A stretch of 64,000 bases of DNA from Poa pratensis (Eukaryota; Streptophyta; Magnoliopsida; Poales; Poaceae): NCBI GenBank assembly GCA_947311845.1, contig CAMZMU010000080.1:45139642-45203641 (forward strand), read 5' to 3'. Shown here piece after piece: positions 56,977 to 64,000 of this stretch. Made by a program: the position numbers and the translations under genes. The stretch's first letter is position 1, and every line of letters starts with the position of its first letter. The notes under the pieces are model-generated. The model ran no database searches. It was not told where the DNA came from and saw only the letters and a list, made by a program, of their open reading frames with translations.

Positions 56977-57170
56977 TGTTAATCGACGTAGGTGGAAGCG
57001 ATAGCCTTCCAGGCTTCGCGTTTCGGGTTAATATATCGAACAAGGCAAGTACATGGGGCGGTCGAGAGGGGCGACCGAGCCAGGGAGGAATACGTACATG
57101 ACTTGAAGTACTACTCCATATTCATGTACATACGTACATAGAGGTGTAGAATCTATTTCTATTTCTAACA
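56977..57170 (-). repeat. Copia 5' LTR, 194 bp
   Basis: Plus strand TGTTAATCGACGTAGG to TTTCTAACA, with an extra CTATTT unit near the outer end relative to the 3' LTR. Followed by TSD CTATG (57171-57175). Confidence 0.95.
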
Positions 57171-57700
57171 CTATGAACACATTGACACCCTTAGATTTAT
57201 TCTCTATCCACAGGTTAACTATTTCTTTGTTGTCCGTTTCAATAACCACATGTTGAAATCCACTCTGCACAGCCAGTCTGACAGCATCCGGCATGCCAGT
57301 AGTTCAATTATGAAAGGATCCTGTATAGCATCATACCTCTTGCGCTTTTCCAGGATAAAAACTCCTTCTCGTGATTGCACGCAACCACACTGCACCCGCG
57401 CATCTCAGAGCAGAGTTTACAGCCCCATTTGAATTGATCTTAACCCACCCTGCCTCTGGTAGTTTCCATTTTTCAGTCACTTTTTCACCTCCCTTTTTAC
57501 TCAGACTCGGTATGTCGAACGATACCAACAACTCATCGATCAGATGCATAGATACCATCGGCTGGAATTTGATCTCCTCATGAGTATATTTATTCCTGCT
57601 TATCCAGACACTGCAATAGCACTTCTCTGTTTACTGATAAAACTGTAGTGCAATAAGTCCTTCGCCCAGGTTACGATTTGAAAATGTTTGGTAGAACATA
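57171..57700 (-). pseudogene. RNase H-like (RVT_3) frame, upstream half
   Basis: Minus strand: WISRNKYTHEEI (about 57610), EKWKLPEAGWVKINSNGAVN (57470-57420), a frame slip, then ELLACR and QHVVIETDNKEIVNLWIENK (57250-57190) up to the Copia TSD. It continues at 52366 beyond the element. This is the C-terminal RNase H-like domain of plant LINE-type or 'ribonuclease H At1g65750-like' proteins. The first catalytic Asp is Asn (NSNGA) and the last is Gln, so it was probably inactive already. Confidence 0.7.
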
Positions 57701-58069
57701 GTGTACATTTTTGGCTCATGCTCTCCAAGAAGTCTCGAATTTAAAAATATTGAAAATATGTATTCGGATTTAAATCACACATGTACACATAAATGTGGTC
57801 CACGCAAGTAATATTCCATAATAAGTAAATAATTTGTGCGCGAAAAAAGTGTGGATCAATATATACTTTTTTTTCCAACCCACAAATAAAAATATTTATT
57901 CACCAATATCTTAGAGGTTCTGTGAGCATCTAGATGTAGAAAAGCAGAATTGTATGGAACTTAAAAAATATCTTCCCAATTTCGAATCATGTTATTCATG
58001 GTAGAATATGCTCGTCACGTAGGTGTGGTTGATGTAGCCCGGCCTGAACGCCCGGATAACATGTTCAGT

Positions 58070-58072
<3 letters not shown>
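57701..58072. other. AT-rich flank
   Basis: No gene or element end recognised. Confidence 0.5.

Positions 58073-58125
<53 letters not shown>
58073..58125. repeat. (AT)n microsatellite
   Basis: About 26 AT repeats, uninterrupted. It is the left part of a TA target that continues at 62493-62504 and 62900-62914 beyond two inserted elements. Confidence 0.95.
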
Positions 58126-58129
<4 letters not shown>

Positions 58130-58189
58130 GGGACTATTTAGAAACCATCCTTAAGAGTGCTCTGAATACCTATTCAGAGCACCTTCTTA

Positions 58190-58780
58190 ACCCGCACCCG
58201 ACTCACCCGTCCCGAGCCGGAAAAAAACCCACGAACCCAACTTCCGCCCCCACATTCTTCCCGCAGGCAGCCATCCTCACCCCGCCTCCTTCCCCGGCGG
58301 CAGCCAGCCGCCGCACCTCCACCAGCGCGTCGCCCCGCCCCCAGACACCTTCCCAGCGCGGCGGCGCCCCTACCTTCCCCTGCGTCGCGCGGTTCCCGGC
58401 GGCCCCAAGCGGCGTCGCGGACGGCCACTCCGGCCGGAGACGATGCGCCGCCCCTGGACCTCCCCGCGCGCCGGTCTGAACCTCCTACCGGCGGGCGAAC
58501 TCCCCGGCGTTCCAGGCTGTCGACCGACTCTGATCCACGGTGGTCCTCACCGGCGACCTGGGCCCTGGCAGCCGCACGCCTTGGCCCTCCCGAGCGCTGC
58601 CGTACAGGACAACATCAAGAACTGCAAGGATCGACTTCCTGCAGCTAGCCTACCGAGCTTGCGCCGCTCTCCAGGTGCTGGAGGTCCCCGCTACCACATC
58701 CTGATTTGGGCATTTCTTTCACTGACGCGTAAAAGTTCAGTTCAGTCTAATGCGTCGACTTGGCTCCAGTTTAGATGATC
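58190..58780. other. GC-rich block inside the element, possible captured sequence
   Basis: Composition switches abruptly. A plus frame of 111 codons (58443-58778) and a minus frame of 84 codons (58428-58174) exist, both with Arg/Gly/Pro/Ala bias and no motif. It may be a captured 5' gene fragment, but I cannot name a source. Confidence 0.3.
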
Positions 58781-60179
58781 CCGGAGAATGTTTTATTTAT
58801 TTTTGCTCAACGCACTGGGTACTAGTACTACCGTACTGTTCATCTAGTCGATGAAGTACTAGTGAACTATTTAATTGAGATGGAGAGAAGCTGGATAAAA
58901 TTAGTAGTTCATTGTAGACACACAAAATGGTGAGCGAGGTGTGAAGTTCATTGTAAAATCACAAAATTGTTGTGTGGTGTGAAGTTCATGATGACGGAGA
59001 TGTGACGTTTAAATAGGTAGAGTTGCGAAGATGAGAAAACAACCAATTTTCAGATATATATCCCTAGAAAAAAAACGCCATTCACTTAGTTCTAATGACA
59101 AATTAACTTTTACATTTTTTGGAAGTTTGTTTCATCCGTGCCCGGCTGTTTTATTTGAAAGCACTATTTTTTTTTGAAAAATTTCAAAAAACGAATGAAG
59201 TTTATTTGTTAGCAGCGGGGAAGATTGTTTCTTTTCTTTTACTGGAATGGCTGAACTAAGTTCATTTTGTTGTCAAGATGAAGCTTGTTTTGCCGGAAAA
59301 TTACAGTGCAATTTTTTTTTCTTAAGTTGCTATTAGAAAAATTATCTATCCTTGGCAATAAAGTTGCTAGTACGGAAAAATTAAGTTCACGTAGCAAATT
59401 CCGGCGGTTAAATAAAAAAATCGTTACAAATTTCCACATGACACTATTTTCAAACTTTTTCCATCTGAGAGGTTCATAGTTTTAAAATTGGAAGTTAACA
59501 TCCATCTTGGAGGTTCGCTATTTCAATATTGGGAGTTTAGATTGTCTATCGGAGGGAAAAATATTCCAAAATATCACCATTTAGAAAAAGTGGTTAACGT
59601 GATGCTATTTTCATCGGGTGGGCAAAAAAGTTTGAGGCAACAAAAAATCCCATAAATATTTAGAAAAAATAGAAATCGATACAAATGTCCAGTGACACTA
59701 TTTTCGGATCTTTTCCGTCCATCTCGGAGGTTCGCTATTTTTAGATCGGGACTTCAGTTCTCCCCGACCGCGTCGGATAATTACTCCTTTCTCAGAAGTT
59801 CACCCAGATCATAGAAGGAAGTTCATCCTTAAGTTTCGAGGGGTTCACTTTGTACCGAGCAGGAGTTCAACATGAACTTTGAATAAATCAGAAGTTAACT
59901 TTCAACGCATCGGAAGTTCAGCTCGAATGCACTGCAAGTTTACCTTTAGGTCGGTGAAAAAAAAATCAAATCAAGAGATTGGAAAAAAAGGTTCGCAATT
60001 TTTTCTCTTGAAGTTCACAATTTGTAGATGTTGACTCTCAGAAAATTGCGAAGTCCAAAGTATACAATCTCGAAATCCAGTCCGAATAACAACATGAAAA
60101 CAGTGAAAATTTTAAAAATACAGCAGTTTGTATATTTAAAACTGCTCTTAAATCGCGCATAATTTTAAAAAATGGTCCA

Positions 60180-62430
60180 CGGAGTAGGATGAGCAATTTT
60201 CATACCTTTCCAACGGTATATCATTTGCATCGTTTGGACAAACGGTTAAAAAACTACAACAAAAATAGTGCGGGATACGAAATAGAAATTTCGCGATCGG
60301 AAGTTCACTATCCGACACCCGGAAGTTTACCAACATGTAAAAGGAAGTTCGGATGCTCTGTTTTTTCTGGACGGAAATCCTACGCATAGAAATCGTAGAT
60401 ACGAGTTCCGTTTGTCCAAATCGACCGCCGCCATGTACAATTAGCAAGAATATGAGTCTAATTTAACTCTCACATGTTGACTCGCCCAATCCGATCACCA
60501 CAAATGTGCAATTTTAAGTCAATTCACACGTCGTCTCGTTTCCTTGTTTTTTGTATTTTTAAAATTAATCGAAAACTGTATGGAATTTGGAAAATATTTC
60601 TACATGAAAAAGTTGCGTCTAGTCAATATCTTTCCAACGCTATATCATTTGTTACGTTTTGACAAACGGTTTCAAAATAATTGGCAAAAAATATCCGCTG
60701 GAACTAAAATATTAGAAAACAGTATTGTCTGTTTCTGAAACTGCTCTTAAAGCGTAAGAAATTTCGAAATTTGGTCAGAGATAGTAAAGGTGTGCATTTT
60801 CCATAGCTTTCCAACGGCATATCATTTGAATCAATCCGAAAAGCGGTTTGAAAATGGCGACCGAATAACTATGCGGAAGCACAGAAATTCGCGAAAACCG
60901 AGTGTAGTATTTCCAAAATTGTTTTAAAACCGTTAAGTATTTGAAAAACCCGTAAAGACAAAATAGATGCGCATTTTTCATAGCTTTCCAATGGCGTATC
61001 ATTTGCATCAATCCGACGAGCGGTTTGAAAATGGCGGCCAAAAAATAGTACGAAAATAGAGAAATTCGCGAAAACGGAGTGTAGTATTTCTAAAATTGTT
61101 TTAAAATCATATAGAATTTGGAAAACCCGTGAAGACGAAAAAGGTGCGCAATTTCCGTACCTTTCCAACGGTATATCGCATGCGTAATTTCGATAATCAG
61201 TTCGAAAATCGTGTTAGAAATACTTTCCGGAAATCAAAAAATTTGGGTGGTCCGCCCGGAAGTTAACATAGTATACGAACGGAAGTTCAGAAAAGGTGCT
61301 CTGAAAAAAAAATACTGAAAACAGCAGTTAGTTAATTTAAAACTGCTTTTAAATCATGAAGAATTTGGAAAAATGATCAACACGAAAAAGAGCGCAATTT
61401 TCATACCTTTCCAACGGTATCTCATTTGCATCGTTCGGACAAACCGTTTAAAAACTACAACAAAAACAGTGCGGGTACAGAACAGAAAAATTCGCGATCG
61501 GAAGTTCACTATCGCACACCCAGAGGTTCACAAACGTGTAAAAGGAAGTTCGAATGCTCTGTTTTTGTGGGGCGGAAATCCTACGCATAAAAGTCATCAC
61601 TTAGAGCTCCGTTTGTCCAAATCGACCGCTGCCACGTGCAATTCGAACACCACAAAAGTGCCAATTTTGAATCGTTCCCATCGTATGTTGTTTCTCTGTT
61701 TTTCGTATTTTCAAAATTAGTCAAAATCCGTAATGAATTTGAAAAATATTTCTTTACGAAAAATTTGTGTCTACTCAATATCTTTCCAACTCCATATCAT
61801 TTGTTACGTTTCGATAATCGGTTTAAAATTAATTGGCAAAAAACAGTCCGCTGGACATAAAAATTCAGAAAACAGAATTATTTATTTTTGAATCTGCTCT
61901 TAAACCGTAAGAAATTTCGAAACATTGACAGAGATAGCAAAGGTGCGCATTTTTCATATCTTTCCAACGGTGTATCATTTGTATCAATCCGACAAGCGGT
62001 TTGAAAATGGTGACCAAAAAACAGTGCGAAAACGGAAAACTTCGCGAAAACCGAGTGTAGTATTTCTGAAATTGTTTAAAAACCGTAAAGTATTTGGAAA
62101 ATCCGTCCAAACGAAAAAGGTGCGCATTTTACATAGCTTTCCAACGGCATATCATTTGCTTCGATCTGACGAGCGGTTTGAAAACGGCGGCCAAAAAACA
62201 GTACGAAAACAGAGAAATTCGAGAAAACTGAGTGTAGTATTTCTAAAATTGTTTTAAAACCGTAAAGAATTTGGAAAACCCGTCAAAATGAAAAAGGTGC
62301 GCAATTTCTGTACCTTTCCAACGGTATATCGCATGCATCATTCCAATAAACGGTTCGAAAATTGCGTTGAAAATACTGTCCGCAAAACAGAAAATCTGGG
62401 AGTTCCGTCCGAAAGTTAACATAGTATACG
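60180..62430. repeat. ~177-bp tandem repeat in two ~1.15-1.2-kb higher-order blocks
   Basis: The phrase CTTTCCAACGG(T/C)ATATCATTTG and variants recur at about 60206, 60628, 60807, 60984, 61160, 61407, 61783, 61960, 62138 and 62316. Steps of about 177 bp alternate with longer ones. The first five and last five form parallel blocks offset by 1.15-1.2 kb, each with CGATCGGAAGTTCACTAT, TCCTACGCATA and GTTAACATAGTATACGAACG at the same places. Confidence 0.85.
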
Positions 62431-62504
62431 AACGGAAGTTCAGAAAAGGTGCTCTGAATAGTTATTCAGAAACTGGTTCTTGAGTAGCTGGAATATATAT
62501 ATAT

Positions 62505-62899
62505 GGAAGCTCAGATGGGCACCTAGGAGCATGGGCACCAGGATGGAATACGAACAGTTTTAGGTAGGTAGATATATACATATACCTTGGGTATGTATAA
62601 CTTAGGTATGTAGGAGGTACATATGATTTTGGGTATGCACATTATGGGGTATGCATACCTAATAATGTGCACATACCTAAGTTATTTATATATATACCTG
62701 ATCTGTACGCGTACAATTGAACACACATACCCGAGATATATATAACATGTAGATACCTCGAATACACATACCCAAGGGTATGTGTACCTCCTATATACCC
62801 AACATGTGCATACCCGAGGTATAGGTGTCATCTACATACCCAAAATGTACTGTATTCTATCCAGGTGCCCAGGCACCAGGGAGCATCTGTTAATTTACC
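62505..62899. mobile_element. ~395-bp TIR element in the same TA tract
   Basis: Left end AGATGGGCACCTAGGAGCAT then GGGCACCAGGATGG. The right end is its imperfect inverse, CCAGGTGCCCAGGCACCAGG then GAGCATCT. (AT)n lies on both sides (62493-62504, 62900-62914). The interior is built of GGGTATG/CATACCC motifs in both orientations (more than a dozen). Non-coding. Confidence 0.65.
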
Positions 62900-62951
62900 T
62901 ATATATATATATATGTTTTAAATTAAAAAATTTAAATACGTTTCTACATAT

Positions 62952-63074
62952 TACTCCGTCTGACCGGAAATGCTTGACACGGATTGTGTAAATACGGATG
63001 TATCTACACACTAAAATCTACATACATTCGTATTTAACAAAATCGGTGTCAAGTATTTCCGGACAGAGGAAGTA
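62952..63074. mobile_element. Stowaway MITE, 119 bp
   Basis: TA duplications at 62952-62953 and 63073-63074. Left end CTCCGTCTGACCGGAAATGC, TTGACACGGA; right end GTGTCAAGTATTTCCGGACA, GAGGAAG. Inner inverted parts (AATACGGATGTATCTA / TACATACATTCGTATTT) extend the hairpin. Non-coding. Confidence 0.85.
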
Positions 63075-64000
63075 CTTTATATTGACACATATGCAGACAT
63101 CTACAATGTGGCTGGGCGTCAGAAATTATTTCCAGCCGATTAGCATTTGCGCCATTAAAAATCGACAGCGGGCGGCGACGACAACAATGATTGTTTCGGT
63201 CCTATAGGTGAATGGGATGCGGCGACGACAGCGGGCATGCCTAAGCCACCTACATAGCTACTCCGCCTGTGCCCTTTTTGTCTTTTTATGAGCATGGTGA
63301 ATTGAATAGATGTAGTCTCGGAGTAAAGAATAACAAACAAGAGACAATGATGTAATGGATCAAGTGTAATCTTTAATCATCTGGATGTATACATATAAAT
63401 AGGACTAGAAGGGGTACTTCACGAAAGGGACACACCAAATGAACCGTATTGAAGTTGCTAGGCAGCAGCCGCACGGAAGAGGGGGAGAGCAGGGATTGTC
63501 CCCTATTAACTGTTCGGTTAGTTAACCAAAACACGCATCTACTTTCAGCTTGACCCCGTGAGTATCCAACACTTCATGAAATCTCCCCCAAAAACCCCGT
63601 GGAAAAAATGTGCGGATTAGTATAGGATATGTTGTAAAAACTCTTTCAAACCTAGTGGGAAAATAAGAAAAAAAATGAGGTATAGTCTATTTAACTCAAT
63701 ATGAATGAAATCCACGGAGTTTATAGCACAATAAACATGCCGTATACGAAAAAACCTATAGGGGAAGTGAAAGTATGAATATAATCTTATGTTGATATTA
63801 CCTCGTGAAAAGTTAATTCATAAAGAGAATAAAAGTGTAATATAATGCAATAGGGATAATTTGGGAAGATACTCTCCCTGATTTTGCAAAAATCGAAGCC
63901 CCACATAACAATTTTATGAACATATTTTTGGAATGTTGAAGTTTTGCGACTTTGTGGAGAGATCAACGAGATTATCACATGACTTGACTTGCAAGATGTT
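63075..64000. other. anonymous intergenic sequence
   Basis: No gene, RNA or repeat end recognised. Short frames without motifs. Confidence 0.4.

Larger units (their letters stand above)
52367..57170 (-). mobile_element. Copia retrotransposon, both LTRs, TSD CTATG
   Basis: Short LTRs (52367-52555 and 56977-57170) flank gag, protease, integrase, RT and RNase H in Copia order on the minus strand. CTATG duplicates lie at 52362-52366 and 57171-57175. The PBS is at 56965-56976. By eye the LTRs differ at about six bases plus a 6-bp insertion in ~188, suggesting an insertion on the order of a million years ago if usual grass rates apply. Short LTRs and the gag style suggest the Ale/Retrofit group (inference). 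It is inactivated by frameshifts, a deletion and a mutated RT site. Confidence 0.95.
58126..62491. mobile_element. unclassified 4.4-kb element inserted in a (TA)n tract
   Basis: Both outer sides are (TA)n. Near the left end a perfect hairpin GTGCTCTGAATA/TATTCAGAGCAC lies at 58157-58182. Near the right end is GTGCTCTGAATA/TATTCAGA (62449-62470), and the two regions also pair with each other as terminal inverted repeats. Inside: a GC-rich block (58190-58780), an AT-rich section rich in GGAAGTTCA, and a long tandem array. No transposase recognised. Confidence 0.6.

Overview
This window looks like intergenic DNA from a large-genome grass, most likely Pooideae/Triticeae. That is an inference from the repeat types (a Tat-lineage Ty3/gypsy element, a 4.4-kb LARD-type LTR, CACTA subterminal GCCGAGGGC arrays, Stowaway MITEs, grass L1-type LINE tails, maize-type Helitron ends). 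I see no convincing single-copy host gene, rRNA or tRNA. Almost everything recognisable is transposable-element sequence, mostly decayed.

Layout. 1-9577: 3' part of a Tat-lineage Ty3/gypsy element (+) with a broken gag-pol. It has two RNase H domains and a separate antisense gene (5221-8509, minus) that still shows canonical introns, then a 3' LTR. 9578-15675: a reversed LARD-like element with PBS and a ~4.36-kb LTR. 15676-19589: LTR scraps in opposed orientations. 19590-20504: a non-LTR insertion with a 19-bp target-site duplication (TSD). 20685-22752: a PIF/Harbinger element with an intact 440-aa DDE transposase, the best-preserved gene here. 22753-29449: AT-rich DNA with a Stowaway MITE, a LINE scrap, a mini-CACTA and short tandem repeats. 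29450-33009: very AT-rich DNA with two tandem duplications and a possible Helitron 3' terminus. 34313-38370: a LINE fragment abutting a CACTA TNP2 transposase and its right terminus.

39260-57700 is the most informative part. A ~6.2-kb block (39260-45484) is tandemly repeated (45486-54033), with the duplication junction visible at about 45485. The block contains anonymous sequence, a fold-back repeat, the 3' end of an RNase H-like reading frame, and part of a Copia element. That Copia element is complete in the right copy (52367-57170, TSD CTATG) and interrupts the RNase H-like frame. After duplication the right copy gained a 5'-truncated LINE (TSD AAGTTCCGG), a 1,025-bp Helitron (A/T target) and a 1,611-bp solo LTR (TSD GCCCA). 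The left copy preserves the empty site of each, so every boundary can be read to the base.

58073-62914: two elements sit inside a (TA)n microsatellite. The larger ends in a ~177-bp tandem repeat organised in two higher-order blocks. 62952-63074: a second Stowaway MITE. The rest has no recognisable gene. The features do not form a pathway: they are layers of insertion, duplication and decay. Reading frames were judged from translations, and identities were compared by eye, not computed.
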